From contig JAIPFM010000231.1 of assembly GCA_021736645.1 (NCBI GenBank), forward strand, positions 1 through 43,491: a stretch of DNA of 43,491 bases. The letters run 5' to 3'. This stretch comes from Phycisphaerae bacterium (lineage in GTDB: Bacteria; Planctomycetota; Phycisphaerae; Sedimentisphaerales; Anaerobacaceae). Below, one piece after another: positions 9,311-19,160 of this stretch (position 1 is the stretch's first letter; each line of letters begins with the position of its first letter). The position numbers were made by a program, and so were the translations under genes. A model generated the notes under the pieces. It was not told the DNA's origin. It saw nothing but the letters and a program-made list of their open reading frames with translations, and searched no databases.

Positions 9311-11686
9311 CTAGAATTCGGACACCGTTCGAGAACCACCCGCAGGCAGGGTCAACTCCATGACCTTGTCACCATAACGAACCCTGCAGTTCGAAGATGT
9401 CCCGGGTGCTGCACCAGCGACACTGTGAATCACGGCCCGGTCCAGTGTGCCGTTCTTCCAGTGGATGTCCACTTCAAACCCGCCTCGCGCACGCAGCCCT
9501 GTGACGGACCCCTTGGGCCAGGCACTGGGCAGTGCAGGCAGCAGTTCAATGTCGCCGCTGTGGCTCTGGAGCAGCATTTCGGTCATGCCCGACGTTCCGC
9601 CGAAGTTACCGTCGATCTGGAACGGCGGGTGTGCATCAAAGAGATTGGGGTACGTGCGTGAGGGGTCCAGCAGGGCCTTGACGATTCTGTATGTGCGATC
9701 CCCGTCGTGCAGCCGGGCCCAGCAGTTGATGCGCCAGCCAATGGCCCAGCCCGTGGAGATGTCCCCGCGCGTGTCCAGTGTCTTGGCTGCGGCGGCGGCC
9801 AGTTCGGGCGTCTTCCGCGGATCGATCTGATTGCTGGGAAACAGGGCATACAGATGCGAGATGTGACGGTGCCTCTGTTCCGGCGCCTCCACGTCCCAGT
9901 CTTCCTGCCATTCCTGCAACTGGCCGGCCTTGCCGATCTTCAGCGGCGCCAATTGCTCCCGGGCCTTCAAGATCTCGCCTCGAAACTCGAGATCCCGCCC
10001 CAGAATCCGGGCGGTCTCCACGGTCTGGGCAAAGAGGTCACGCAGGATACTCATGTCCATGGACGGGCCCGCGCAGATGCTGCTGCCCCGCGCATGCCGG
10101 TTCTCAGGGGAATTGGACGGCGCTGTCACGAGATACCCGGTGTTGGGGTCCCTGACCAGGAAATCCAGATAGAATTCACACGCCCCCTTCATGATGGGGT
10201 AGGTCCGGGCCAAAAAGTCCCTATCGCCGGTAAACAGGTAGTGCTCCCACAGGTGTGTGGTCAGCCACGCCCCGCCCATGGGCCACATCCCCCAGAAGGC
10301 CCCGTCAATGGGCTGCGTGGCACGCCACAGATCCGTGTTGTGGTGACACACCCACCCTTCGGCCCCGTAGTGAATGCGCGCAGTGCGCCGCCCTGTTTCA
10401 GAGATGTCCTGAATCAGATCAAAGAGCGGCTCGTGCAGCTCCGACAGGTTGGTGGACTCTGCAGGCCAGTAGTTCATCTCCGTGTTGATGTTGATGGTGT
10501 ACTTGCTGTCCCAGGGGGGGGTGGTTTCTCCGTTCCAGATGCCCTGAAGATTGGCAGGCTGCGTCCCGGGCCTTGAACTGGAAATCAGCAGATAGCGGCC
10601 ATACTGGTAGTACAGCACTGGCAACTGAGGATCGTCTGCGTCCTTGGCGAAGTTTTCACGACGCTTGTCCGTGGGCTCCTTGGACGCTGCAGTCAGGCCC
10701 AGGTCAAAGGTGACACGCCTGAACAGGCGCTGGTGCTCAGCCACATGGTCTGCACGGATTTGGTCAAATGTCTTTTTGGACGCCGCTTGAATGTGGGCCT
10801 TGGTTATCGGTGTGGGGTCGCCGCTGATGTCCCTGTAGTTTTTAAAGGCCGTGGCAGCATCCAGCAGGATCACGGCGGAGTCCGCGTCTGTCACCACCAG
10901 TTTCCCATCCTCCACGACCACAGTGCCGCCCGTGGGCAACACACGGACGCGCGTCTCAAACCTCAGTGTACCGGGTTTGCGGATCCGTCCGCCGCCTCCC
11001 CCGCTGCCGCTCATGACCAGCGTATCCAGTCCTTCGTGGGTCACAGCCACCTGCTGCGGGCTGGACAGAGACGTGGAAAAAGCCACCTGCCCCGGTTTGT
11101 TGGCTGTGATCCGTATGGCCATGACCTGATCCACAGGACTGGACAGGATCTCACGCGTCATGGTAACGCCTTTGACGCTGTAACTCACAGAGGCAATGGC
11201 GGTATCAATGTTCAGGTCGCGACGATACTCACTCACACTGCCTTCCACAGGGAATTCGAGGACCAGATCTCCGATGGGCTGATAATTGGCCTGCCCTGAT
11301 GGCTTGCCGAGCATCTTGCTGTTGATTAGATTCTCCGCCGCCTTGTACTGGCCATCGAAAATGAGCTGCCTGACTCTGGGCAGGTTTTCCAGGGCCTCAG
11401 GATTGGCCGGATCATAGGGCTGAGACGACCAGAAGGTGTCTTCATTGAGTTGAATACGCTCCTTGTCAATGCGTCCAAACACCATACCGCCGAGTCGGCC
11501 GTTGCCAATGGGCAGGGCCTCCACCCACTGGTTCGCAGGCTGGCGATACCAGAGACTCAGCGGTTCATCCGGTGCAGACACCAGACCCGTGATCGTCACG
11601 GTCCAGGCGGATTGAATCCCAAAAACCAGCAGAATCAAGACAATCCATGGGGCAGGAAATCTACTGAAGGTATTACGCCTTTTCAT
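9311..11686 (-). CDS. GH95-family alpha-L-fucosidase, exported
   Basis: Glycoside hydrolase family 95 protein of 791 residues, close to the usual family length. A signal peptide (about 1-30, MKRRNTF then a hydrophobic stretch ending QSAW) indicates export. The N-terminal beta domain opens with [19 protein letters not shown] followed by [12 protein letters not shown], the hallmark of the family. The catalytic (alpha/alpha)6 barrel has [27 protein letters not shown] and the [10 protein letters not shown] region, followed by the C-terminal beta domain after [17 protein letters not shown]. Family members remove alpha-1,2-L-fucose (some act on L-galactose) by inversion. With the adjacent sulfatase and esterases it suggests attack on fucose-containing algal or plant glycans. 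A strong terminator follows. Fucosidase is the expected activity; linkage is not proven. Confidence 0.92.
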   Translation of the reverse strand: MKRRNTFSRFPAPWIVLILLVFGIQSAWTVTITGLVSAPDEPLSLWYRQPANQWVEALPIGNGRLGGMVFGRIDKERIQLNEDTFWSSQPYDPANPEALENLPRVRQLIFDGQYKAAENLINSKMLGKPSGQANYQPIGDLVLEFPVEGSVSEYRRDLNIDTAIASVSYSVKGVTMTREILSSPVDQVMAIRITANKPGQVAFSTSLSSPQQVAVTHEGLDTLVMSGSGGGGGRIRKPGTLRFETRVRVLPTGGTVVVEDGKLVVTDADSAVILLDAATAFKNYRDISGDPTPITKAHIQAASKKTFDQIRADHVAEHQRLFRRVTFDLGLTAASKEPTDKRRENFAKDADDPQLPVLYYQYGRYLLISSSRPGTQPANLQGIWNGETTPPWDSKYTININTEMNYWPAESTNLSELHEPLFDLIQDISETGRRTARIHYGAEGWVCHHNTDLWRATQPIDGAFWGMWPMGGAWLTTHLWEHYLFTGDRDFLARTYPIMKGACEFYLDFLVRDPNTGYLVTAPSNSPENRHARGSSICAGPSMDMSILRDLFAQTVETARILGRDLEFRGEILKAREQLAPLKIGKAGQLQEWQEDWDVEAPEQRHRHISHLYALFPSNQIDPRKTPELAAAAAKTLDTRGDISTGWAIGWRINCWARLHDGDRTYRIVKALLDPSRTYPNLFDAHPPFQIDGNFGGTSGMTEMLLQSHSGDIELLPALPSAWPKGSVTGLRARGGFEVDIHWKNGTLDRAVIHSVAGAAPGTSSNCRVRYGDKVMELTLPAGGSRTVSEF

Positions 11687-11851
11687 GACAAGGTCCCTTT
11701 CAAAAAGTGCCTGAAAACAAGTTTCTGATGCGTCAAAACAACCCAGGCATCATATCACGTCCTGCCCGAATGAAACAAGGGCCACGCGATAACATTTTAT
11801 ACAGGCATTTTCACGCTGGCCAAAACCCCTGTTTTTCGTACAATAGGAACC

Positions 11852-13930
11852 ATGATCCAGTCTAATGCCACATGTTTTTTCGTCAAAGCCGTATTGATCA
11901 GCTTACTGTGCCTGAACCAGGGTCTCTCTGCGCACTATGACACCTCCTATTCGCCGTTGAACAATGGAGGCGCCGAGCAGGGCATGAAGTTCTGGCATGC
12001 CACCGGCGTGCAATGCATTCACACGTCGGCCCCTGAAGGCCAATCCTGTTTTGAACTGACGGCCACTGCAGAGTCCTCTGCCATCCTGCGTTCAGCACTC
12101 ATCTCGATTCGCCCCGGCGAATCCCTGCGCCTGGACTGCCAGGTGAAGACGGCCACGCGCCTTGTGAACGCCTACGCGGCAATTCGATCGTACGCCCAGG
12201 ACAAAACCACTTTGATGGATGAGACCCGATTTGACATCCCAAATACAGAGGGTCAATGGTCGAATCTGAGTCACGTGGTCACAGCACATCCGGCGGCCTT
12301 TTATGTCACGGTGCAGTTCCTGTTGCATGACCCTGGCACTGCACAGCTCGATGCAGTCACCCTCCATCGGCAAATCAACGTCAGTCCGCTCTATGCCAAC
12401 ATCAAGCCGCTCTCATCCGGTGACACCCTGACCGTCTTCAAGAAGCGCCGCTTTTCGCAAGCCAGCCAGAATATCGCCATCGGCACACTGCAGGGCACGC
12501 TGGCCAGACTGGATCGACCGCACATCTGGATTGATGCCGGTGACAACACGTTCGTGGACAATTTTACCACGCGGTACGGCATTCAATTCAACTGGGACCA
12601 TGCAACCGATTGGGCTGCCATCCTGGGATTGTTCAGGACAAAGACCAGTGGACAGTACGTCCTGTACGACATAAAAGACGCGCCCTCGATCTCCGCAGCC
12701 ACCACCCTGGCCGGTCTGGTGGATGGCGTGGCCATTGACGTGACCCTTGAACCCACAGCCCAGGCCAGGGGCTATACCATGGCCCTGGATGTCCGGGGCA
12801 AGGACTGCCGCTGGGTGTATGAACACTACCGCGATAAGCTCAATCTGGAAGGCATCGTGGTCCATACCAATGATCGGTCATTTCATCCGAGTGTGGATTG
12901 CCTGATCGACTGGAGCCCCGCGACCCAAACCCTGTGCTGGTGGTATAACGACGAAGCCGTCTCACGTGAGGTTTATCGAAGCATGGCCCCTGCCTCTCCT
13001 GTATACGGATGGCAGGACCCGACCACCAAAGACGAGGGCCTGTCTGTCAAGCTGCACTCCGAGGAAGGCCTCTTTCAGATGCCAAGCGACTGGATGCTGA
13101 ACCTGTCAGTCCACGCGTCCATGGGCAGCGTCATGAAAGACAAGACCTTTCAGCAGAAAGTGGATCGCGCTCTCCCCCCCCAGGAGGCCCAGGTGCATTA
13201 TGTCACCTTCATCATGAGTGACATGGACAACATCCTCACAGAAATCGGGACCGATTCTTTCTTTTCCACCCGGAAATTCTATGCCAATCCCCACCGGGGC
13301 CAATTCCCCATGACCTGGGGCATGGCCCCCGCCCTCGTGGAACTGTCTCCCACAGCCGTAGAACTCTGGTATGACCATGCCACGCCCAACGACGCCTTCA
13401 TCGCCTACTGCGGCCCCGGCTACTTTTACCCGAATGCGGCCCCCTACCTGCAGACCCATGCCGCGCGGGTGTCAGAGTATCTCAAACGCGCAGATCTCAA
13501 GACCCTGCTGCTGATCGACCGAGTCCAGCCAGATCGCGAACTCACGCAGGACTACTATCAATACATCCACTGGTTCACAGACCTCGAGCAGATCCGCGGT
13601 CTGTTTTACCTGGAGTATGTGTGCTATGCCCCGCACAAGGGCAAGATCTTCTGGTTCGACGGCAAACCCATGGTCACGGCAAGGTTTGATTTCAGGCGAG
13701 AAACATTTTATCCCTCTGTCAGACCCACAGCCAAATCTCTGGCAGACAGTATTAATGCGCTGCCCAGGGATCCTGCCAGCGAGGCCGGCTATACCATGGT
13801 GACCGTGCATGCATGGAGCAAGGGCCTGGATGACGTGTACGACACCATCCAACAGCTCGATCCCAATGTGCGTGTGGTCCATGCAGAGACCTTTATCGAA
13901 CTGCTGCACCGAAATGTCAAACCAAAGTGA
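11852..13930 (+). CDS. GxGYxYP-family putative glycoside hydrolase, exported
   Basis: A 692-residue exported protein with a signal peptide (about 1-27, ending GLSAHY). Residues about 34-175 form a beta-rich domain with the composition and start (NGGAEQGMKFWHA) of a CBM4/9-like carbohydrate-binding module. The rest matches the GxGYxYP putative glycoside hydrolase group (Pfam PF14323): PHIWIDAGDN at about 223-232, FIMSDMDN at about 453-460 and the signature GPGYFYP at 521-527. The reaction catalysed by this group is poorly known. AGGA stands 5 nt before the ATG. The gene is divergent from the GH95 gene with 165 bp between the starts, so the two may share a control region. Confidence 0.8.
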   Translation: MIQSNATCFFVKAVLISLLCLNQGLSAHYDTSYSPLNNGGAEQGMKFWHATGVQCIHTSAPEGQSCFELTATAESSAILRSALISIRPGESLRLDCQVKTATRLVNAYAAIRSYAQDKTTLMDETRFDIPNTEGQWSNLSHVVTAHPAAFYVTVQFLLHDPGTAQLDAVTLHRQINVSPLYANIKPLSSGDTLTVFKKRRFSQASQNIAIGTLQGTLARLDRPHIWIDAGDNTFVDNFTTRYGIQFNWDHATDWAAILGLFRTKTSGQYVLYDIKDAPSISAATTLAGLVDGVAIDVTLEPTAQARGYTMALDVRGKDCRWVYEHYRDKLNLEGIVVHTNDRSFHPSVDCLIDWSPATQTLCWWYNDEAVSREVYRSMAPASPVYGWQDPTTKDEGLSVKLHSEEGLFQMPSDWMLNLSVHASMGSVMKDKTFQQKVDRALPPQEAQVHYVTFIMSDMDNILTEIGTDSFFSTRKFYANPHRGQFPMTWGMAPALVELSPTAVELWYDHATPNDAFIAYCGPGYFYPNAAPYLQTHAARVSEYLKRADLKTLLLIDRVQPDRELTQDYYQYIHWFTDLEQIRGLFYLEYVCYAPHKGKIFWFDGKPMVTARFDFRRETFYPSVRPTAKSLADSINALPRDPASEAGYTMVTVHAWSKGLDDVYDTIQQLDPNVRVVHAETFIELLHRNVKPK

Positions 13931-13950
13931 TCACTGTAATTAGCCAAGTG

Positions 13951-13986
13951 AAGCACTTTGCTAAAGTGCTTCCGGGTTCACGGTTG
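13951..13986 (+). repeat. Palindromic intergenic repeat, copy 1 (short form)
   Basis: A hairpin AAGCACTTT-GCT-AAAGTGCTT (13951-13971) is followed by GGTTCACGGTT (13975-13985). The same hairpin-plus-box order occurs inverted at 14014-14053 and again at 38502-38541. It lies just after the stop of the gene ending at 13930. Without a T-run it is not a typical terminator. Confidence 0.6.
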
Positions 13987-14013
13987 ATCGAAGAAACCAG
14001 TTCTATCTACCAG

Positions 14014-14053
14014 AAACCGTGAACCACACTTTTGCTTCTGATAGCTAAAGTGT
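14014..14053 (-). repeat. Palindromic intergenic repeat, copy 2 (inverted)
   Basis: Read on the minus strand: a 10-nt arm ACACTTTAGC, an 8-nt loop, an arm GCAAAAGTGT (one internal mismatch), then immediately GGTTCACGGTTT. The box pairs with the one at 13975-13985, so the two copies form a larger nested palindrome between two convergent genes. Confidence 0.65.
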
Positions 14054-14059
14054 TACTGA

Positions 14060-15106
14060 TCATTTGAGCAGGTTGAGCAGGACCACGCCCCCGGCTGCAC
14101 TCTGGCATTCAATGTCCTCGTCCTCCCGGACAGGCTTCGACCAGTCATAGCCCATGATGTTGTCGGAGGCACGTCGATGTTTCCACACCGTGTCTGCGTT
14201 TGTCTGCAGCCAGTCATTCAACGCCGGAATTTTTGTCACGCGAGCCAGTTCCACCATGTACCGCAGGCCTATGAGCTTGAAGGTCCCGCCGTCACCCTGT
14301 CCCTCGCTCTTGATGATGCCGTCGGGGTTGCACAGTCGCTGACGCATGTAGTCCCCTGCCAGCACAGCATCGTCCAGATAGGCCTTGTCCCCAGTCCAAC
14401 GGTACAGTCTCAAGGCCGCACCGATAAAGGTACCCGGATTGTAGGTGAAGACCCGACGGCTGACCCGCTGACGCGTGTTGAGATTGTCGTACACTGCGCC
14501 CGTGTTGGGATCGAACAGGTGGGCGCGTTCCCACGCGTACAGATCGCGGGCCTTGGCCGCGTAGGTCTCATCCTTTAAAATGGCCGCCAGCTCCATGGCC
14601 GTGATCGCGGCCGGACCATTGACGCAGGCGTTCTTGGACTGGTGCCTGTCGCGCTTCCACCACATGCCGCCGCCCAGGGTCTGGTCCACCTCCTTCGCAT
14701 AGATCCGATCGAATTCGGACCGGGCCCGGGTCAGGTAGCGATCCTCCCGGGTGATGCGATAGGCCCTGGCACAGGCAATGGTCCACCACATGATGTCGTC
14801 GTTGTATGGATTGGTGGTCCAGTCCGGGTGCAGTATGACAAAGCCGTCATACACCTGACCGATCTGGGTTTTGTACCCGGTGTCACCGTGGCGTTCATAC
14901 GCGTCCATCACGCATTCCCACACATGCGCTGTCATCCAGAAATCCAGGGGCTTGCTGTCAGCACCAGGCGTTTTTCTAAAATGTTGTGCCCCGGCATCCC
15001 AGTACACCCGATTCAAAGCTGTCATGGCCTCTTTTGCGTTCTCTACCGGCACGCCGCTTGCCCAACTGCTCACGACCAGTACCCACATCCATCCCAATGG
15101 CATCAT
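14060..15106 (-). CDS. GH76-like glycoside hydrolase (alpha-1,6-mannanase type), exported
   Basis: A 348-residue exported protein of the glycoside hydrolase 76 type, which cleaves alpha-1,6-linked mannans and related glycans by an endo, retaining mechanism. A short signal peptide precedes ENAKEAMTALNRVYWD. The catalytic double Asp of the family is visible in NPYNDDIMWWTIA, followed by the helical-toroid repeats (YLTRARSEFDRIYAKEVD, GGGMWWKRD, NACVNGPAAITAMELA). The latter is the typical N-x-x-N/G substrate-groove segment. The start is supported by a full AGGAGG 8 nt before the first ATG; a second ATG follows at once. Length is normal for a single-domain GH76. It is divergent from the esterase gene at 15297. 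Family assignment is good; fine specificity is unknown. Confidence 0.85.
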   Translation of the reverse strand: MMPLGWMWVLVVSSWASGVPVENAKEAMTALNRVYWDAGAQHFRKTPGADSKPLDFWMTAHVWECVMDAYERHGDTGYKTQIGQVYDGFVILHPDWTTNPYNDDIMWWTIACARAYRITREDRYLTRARSEFDRIYAKEVDQTLGGGMWWKRDRHQSKNACVNGPAAITAMELAAILKDETYAAKARDLYAWERAHLFDPNTGAVYDNLNTRQRVSRRVFTYNPGTFIGAALRLYRWTGDKAYLDDAVLAGDYMRQRLCNPDGIIKSEGQGDGGTFKLIGLRYMVELARVTKIPALNDWLQTNADTVWKHRRASDNIMGYDWSKPVREDEDIECQSAAGGVVLLNLLK

Positions 15107-15193
15107 GTTTTATACCTCCTGTTTGCTGTTGCAGTGTGTTTCCAGTCATTATAACCGTGCGCCGTACAGAGAGAAACCCAGAATTTAATGCCA

Positions 15194-15222
15194 TTGACGG
15201 GTATACTCTCTGACGATACCAT
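15194..15222 (+). promoter_or_regulatory. Possible sigma-70 promoter for the CE15 gene
   Basis: TTGACG, a 17-bp spacer and TACCAT lie about 75 bp before the esterase start, in the 190-bp region between divergent genes. The -10 box is a weak match. Confidence 0.3.
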
Positions 15223-15296
15223 GAGCCCATAGACGGACCCCGACAACAGGCCTCCGGCGGCGCTGCGATAGAACGGTCTTTAAAAGGAGCTGCATC

Positions 15297-16673
15297 ATGA
15301 ACAAGCGAGTTTTGACCTGCGTGATCCTGTCAATGACACTCCATGCTGCGGCCCAGGAAGGGACGCCTCCGGCTGCTTCGGACCTGCCGGCGCCCGTCAA
15401 AATGACCACACAGGAAGACCATCAGAGGATGATGTCCCTGCTGAACATCACGTCCCTGCGACCGGGACGCAACGGCATGAATCCCCAGGCGGAAAATTAT
15501 GCCAATTACGATGAGTCCAAGGCCAATCCCTTTCCCGCACTGCCTGATCCGCTGGTCTTGAAGCACGGCGACAGGGTCACCACCGCGGACCTGTGGTGGC
15601 AGAAGAGGCGTCCCGAGATCGTGGAAGACTTTGACAGGGAGGTCTATGGCCGAGTCCCCGACAAGATGCCCAAGGTGACATGGCAGGTGGTCAGCACGAC
15701 GCCAGGCACAAACGGCGACATCCCCATTGTCACCAAAGAGCTCACAGGGCACGTGGATAATTCGGCCTATCCATGGATCACCGTGGACATCAAGCTCACA
15801 CTGAGTACACCGGCCAGGGCCACAGGTCCTGTCCCGGTGATCATGCAGTACGGATTCGGAAGCTTCGGAGGCTTGGGTGCAAGGCGAGGCGGACGAACAG
15901 GGACCAGGCCGGCACCGGCGTGGCAGCAGGAGACCCTGGCCAGGGGCTGGGGCTATGCGTCGATCGTCACCAGCAGCATACAAGGTGACAACGGCGCAGG
16001 CCTGACCCAGGGGATCATCGGTCTGGTGAACAGGGGCCAGCCCCGCAAGGTGGATGACTGGGGCGTGCTGCGGGCCTGGGCCTGGGGTGCCAGCCGGGCC
16101 CTGGATTATTTCGAGGCAGACCCGGCCGTGGATGCCGCACGGGTCGGCCTCGAAGGTCACTCCAGATGGGGCAAGGCCACACTCCTGGCCATGGCGTATG
16201 ATCCACGTCTGGCCATTGCCTATGTCAGTTCTTCCGGTCATGCCGGTGCCAAGCTCCATCGCCGCGACTGGGGCGAAATTGTGGAAAACGTGGCCGGCTC
16301 CGGGGAATACCACTGGATGGCTGGCAACTATCTCAAGTATGCAGGCCCCCTGACGTGGGGCGATCTGCCCGTGGACTCACACGAACTCATTGCCATGTGT
16401 GCGCCGCGCCCCGTGTTCATCAGTTCCGGGGCGCAGAACGGCGATGGCTGGGTGGACGCCAAGGGCATGTTCATGGCAGCCGCCGCCGCAGGCCCCGTCT
16501 ACAAGCTCCTGGGCAAAAAGGCCTTGGGCACGACGGAGTTTCCGCCGATCGAGACCCCGCTCATGGACGGTGACATCGCCTTTCGACAGCATGCAGGCGG
16601 TCACACGGACGGCCCCAACTGGCCCACCTTCCTGACCTTTGCAGAACGCTATTTCAAGGGAACAGGAAAATGA
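15297..16673 (+). CDS. CE15-like glucuronoyl esterase (alpha/beta hydrolase), exported
   Basis: A 458-residue exported alpha/beta hydrolase resembling carbohydrate esterase family 15, which splits ester bonds between glucuronoyl side chains of xylan and lignin alcohols, or related uronate esters in other glycans. A signal peptide occupies about 1-19 (ending HAAAQ). The nucleophile elbow is GHSRWGK with Ser289; family members usually have GCSRxGK, here with His in place of Cys. SSSGHAGAKLHRRDWGEIVEN carries the conserved acidic residues, and HAGGHTDGPNWPTFLTFAERYF supplies the catalytic-His region near the C-terminus. AAAGGAG stands 8 nt before the ATG. The neighbouring GH76 and two-domain esterase suggest joint deacylation and chain cleavage. 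Family is fairly sure, substrate is not. Confidence 0.86.
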   Translation: MNKRVLTCVILSMTLHAAAQEGTPPAASDLPAPVKMTTQEDHQRMMSLLNITSLRPGRNGMNPQAENYANYDESKANPFPALPDPLVLKHGDRVTTADLWWQKRRPEIVEDFDREVYGRVPDKMPKVTWQVVSTTPGTNGDIPIVTKELTGHVDNSAYPWITVDIKLTLSTPARATGPVPVIMQYGFGSFGGLGARRGGRTGTRPAPAWQQETLARGWGYASIVTSSIQGDNGAGLTQGIIGLVNRGQPRKVDDWGVLRAWAWGASRALDYFEADPAVDAARVGLEGHSRWGKATLLAMAYDPRLAIAYVSSSGHAGAKLHRRDWGEIVENVAGSGEYHWMAGNYLKYAGPLTWGDLPVDSHELIAMCAPRPVFISSGAQNGDGWVDAKGMFMAAAAAGPVYKLLGKKALGTTEFPPIETPLMDGDIAFRQHAGGHTDGPNWPTFLTFAERYFKGTGK

Positions 16674-16814
16674 AACTCGGATAATCATTGAATAGAACCC
16701 ATGTCAAGCATGAGGTATGCCAATAGAAAAGAGCCGCCCATCGCCTTCATTCGACGCCCCCATGGCCAGGACTGAGGGATTGGGTGAAGCGGCTTGTGCC
16801 CCCCGGGAGATCGC

Positions 16815-17498
16815 ATGAATACGCCATACGGCCTGATTTTTGATGTAGACGGTGTCATTGCGGACAGCGAAAGAGTCAATGCTGATGTCACCATTCAAGT
16901 GTTCGCTGACCTGTTCGGTGAACACCATGTACAGCGCCAGGATTTTGAAGCAGGTCTTGGCCGTGGCGCAGAGGCCTATATCAGATGTGCCGCCCTGGTC
17001 CACGGCCTCCACCTCACGGATCAGCAGATGGCGGCTGCCTCCGAGGCTCGTCAGGTCAACTTCCTGAGATACCTGAGCCAGGAAACACTCGAGCCTTTTC
17101 CCGGGGTGTTGGCATTGATGAACGCCGCCCTGGATCACCCTGATTTCCGTGTGGCCATTGCCACCAGCAGTGCTCGGCTCAAATCAGAAGCCGTCCTCAA
17201 ATCAGCCCAGATCCCATACCAGCACATGGTCTACATTACAGGCGATGAGGTGAAGAGCAAGAAACCCGATCCCGAGCTTTTCCTGCGCGCTGCCCAGGGC
17301 ATTCATGTGGCGCCGCAGAACTGCGTGGTCATCGAAGATGCGCCCAATGGCGTGCAAGCCGCTCATGCGGCAGGCTGCAAGTGCATCGCAGTGACCAACT
17401 CAACCACGCCGGACAAGCTGTCGCAGGCCGATAGAATCGTCTCGGCCTTGACCGAAGTCACCATACATGACATCATGGCCTTGCTCCATGGAGTCTAA
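16815..17498 (+). CDS. HAD-superfamily hydrolase, beta-phosphoglucomutase-like
   Basis: A 227-residue cytoplasmic HAD subfamily IA protein. All four motifs are present: motif I IFDVDGVIADSE (nucleophile and acid/base Asp), motif II ATSSARLKSEA, motif III Lys in EVKSKKPDPELFL, motif IV VIEDAPNGVQAA. The helical cap lies between motifs I and II. The group contains beta-phosphoglucomutases and sugar-phosphate phosphatases such as 2-deoxyglucose-6-phosphatase; the sequence alone does not choose between them. The ATG at 16815 with GGAG 5 nt upstream is preferred over an in-frame TTG at 16794. It sits between two secreted esterases, so it may act on sugar phosphates released downstream of their action. 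Confidence 0.88.
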   Translation: MNTPYGLIFDVDGVIADSERVNADVTIQVFADLFGEHHVQRQDFEAGLGRGAEAYIRCAALVHGLHLTDQQMAAASEARQVNFLRYLSQETLEPFPGVLALMNAALDHPDFRVAIATSSARLKSEAVLKSAQIPYQHMVYITGDEVKSKKPDPELFLRAAQGIHVAPQNCVVIEDAPNGVQAAHAAGCKCIAVTNSTTPDKLSQADRIVSALTEVTIHDIMALLHGV

Positions 17499-17550
17499 CG
17501 TTTTATCGTATTTCCAAATCACTGTCTTGGACAAAAGTAGGAGATCAAGA

Positions 17551-19101
17551 ATGAAATTAGGACGGTTTGCCTGTTGTTTGAGTTTGATGGTCATGTGCCT
17601 TGGCGGGGTGGTCTTTGGTGCGGCAGAGGAGACTCGTGTACTCGCTTTGTCGCCTGAACCGCAAAACGCGGAATGGGCAAAATCATGGTGGATGCCCAGG
17701 CACGAACAAAAGCTCGCTGAGGCCCGGGAACGAAAAGGCCAGGTGGACTTGCTCTTCATCGGCGATTCCATTACACATGGTTGGGAGTCGGGCGGCAAGG
17801 CCGTGTGGGATGAGTTCTATGGCCGTCGTCGCGCATTTAATATCGGTTTCAGCGGAGATCGCACGGAGCATGTGCTCTGGCGGTTTCAGCATGGTGAAAT
17901 CGAGGGACTCAACCCCAAGGTGGCCGTGGTCATGATTGGGACCAACAATACAGGACATCGACAGGACAAGGCCGAGGACACCAGTGCAGGTGTGGCTGCC
18001 ATTCTGGATGAGTTGAAGCAGCGCATGCCCGCCACAAAGGTCTTGCTCCTGGGCATCTTTCCGAGAGGTGAGACAGCCACGGACCGGCTGCGTCAACTCA
18101 ACGACAAGATCAATGAGTCGCTCAAGACCATGGCTGACAATGAGCGGGTATTTTTTCTCAGCCTGGACTCCGTCTTTCTGGAAAGGGATGGGACACTGCC
18201 CAGGGCAACCATGCCCGATTTGCTCCACCCCAACAGTGACGGTTATGCGCTCTGGGCCAGGGCCATGGAACCCACACTGCGGCGCCTGTTGGGCGAAAAA
18301 CCCAGGCTGCCCGAGCCCGTGGTCATACCCGTATGGCCTGACACGGTGCCGGGTGACACCACCCAGGAAAAGGAATCCCTGCAGCCGGATCGGGGCGATA
18401 GCATTATGCGCGTGACCAATGTCTCCGTACCGACCCTGGCCGTGTATAAAGCCCCCAACCAGAGGGGGCCCGTGGGTGCAGTGATGATCTGTCCGGGGGG
18501 TGGGTACCACATTCTGGCGTATGATCTGGAAGGCACCGAGATCGCTGAATGGTTGAATTCCATCGGGCTGACTGCCGTGGTGTTGAAGTACCGTGTGCCT
18601 CAGAACCGGGATGGTGCGATTCAGGATGCACAGCGAGGCCTTGGGCTGATCCGTCAACATGCCAAGGACTGGGGTATTGATCCCACGCGTGTGGGCGTGT
18701 TGGGTTTTTCCGCAGGCGGCCACCTGTCTGCCTACCTGAGTACGCACTATGCTCAGAGAGGCTATGCTGCCGTGGATGAGGCAGATGCCTTGAGCTGCCG
18801 GCCTGATTTCACGGTGCTGGTCTATCCGGCCTACCTGGGCACGCCCGACTGGGATCTGGTGGATGAGATTCCCGTGACCCGGGACACGCCCCCGGCCTTT
18901 ATCGTCCAGACGCAGGACGACAAGGCACTCGTGCCCAGTAGTCTGGCCTATTACAAGGGATTGTCTCAGGCTGGCGTCCCTGCAGAGCTGCATCTGTTTC
19001 CCACAGGCGGTCACGGCTACGGCATGCGTCCTTCCGTGTATCCGGTGACTGAGTGGCCGAGGCTCTGTGAAACATGGCTGACGCGACTGAAAACCAAATA
19101 A
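17551..19101 (+). CDS. Two-domain esterase: SGNH/GDSL hydrolase fused to alpha/beta hydrolase
   Basis: An exported 516-residue protein with two separate hydrolase domains. A signal peptide at about 1-23 (ending VVFGAAEE) is followed by an SGNH domain (about 60-250) with block I FIGDSITHG (Ser73), the Gly block at GFSGDR, the Asn block at IGTNNTGH, and DLLHP (Asp223, His226). An alpha/beta-hydrolase domain (about 285-515) has the oxyanion motif CPGGGYH, nucleophile elbow GFSAGG (Ser387), an Asp in QTQDDKAL, and His488 in GGHGYG. Both families include acetylxylan and other carbohydrate esterases, so one chain could remove two kinds of acyl group. The ATG at 17551 has TAGGAG about 7 nt upstream and gives a clean signal peptide; the open frame extends to 17467 but lacks support there. 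Confidence 0.9.
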   Translation: MKLGRFACCLSLMVMCLGGVVFGAAEETRVLALSPEPQNAEWAKSWWMPRHEQKLAEARERKGQVDLLFIGDSITHGWESGGKAVWDEFYGRRRAFNIGFSGDRTEHVLWRFQHGEIEGLNPKVAVVMIGTNNTGHRQDKAEDTSAGVAAILDELKQRMPATKVLLLGIFPRGETATDRLRQLNDKINESLKTMADNERVFFLSLDSVFLERDGTLPRATMPDLLHPNSDGYALWARAMEPTLRRLLGEKPRLPEPVVIPVWPDTVPGDTTQEKESLQPDRGDSIMRVTNVSVPTLAVYKAPNQRGPVGAVMICPGGGYHILAYDLEGTEIAEWLNSIGLTAVVLKYRVPQNRDGAIQDAQRGLGLIRQHAKDWGIDPTRVGVLGFSAGGHLSAYLSTHYAQRGYAAVDEADALSCRPDFTVLVYPAYLGTPDWDLVDEIPVTRDTPPAFIVQTQDDKALVPSSLAYYKGLSQAGVPAELHLFPTGGHGYGMRPSVYPVTEWPRLCETWLTRLKTK

Positions 19102-19160
19102 CCGGGACAGTCACCGATGTCAGCAGGCGACCTCGTACTGTGAGTCATGGACATCATTAA

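Noticed and set aside
9707..10576. 289-codon open frame antisense to the GH95 gene
   Set aside because: Pro/Arg/Gly-rich shadow of the fucosidase reading frame.
11817..11844. TGGCCA-16-TACAAT as promoter of the GxGYxYP gene
   Set aside because: The -10 box ends only 7 bp before the ATG, so the mRNA would lack the AGGA ribosome site that is clearly present.
15330..16313. 327-codon open frame antisense to the CE15 gene
   Set aside because: Shadow of a gene with clear esterase motifs.
17683..19014. 443-codon open frame on the minus strand inside the double esterase gene
   Set aside because: The plus-strand frame has two full sets of catalytic motifs; the antisense frame has no domain, signal or ribosome site and reflects codon bias.
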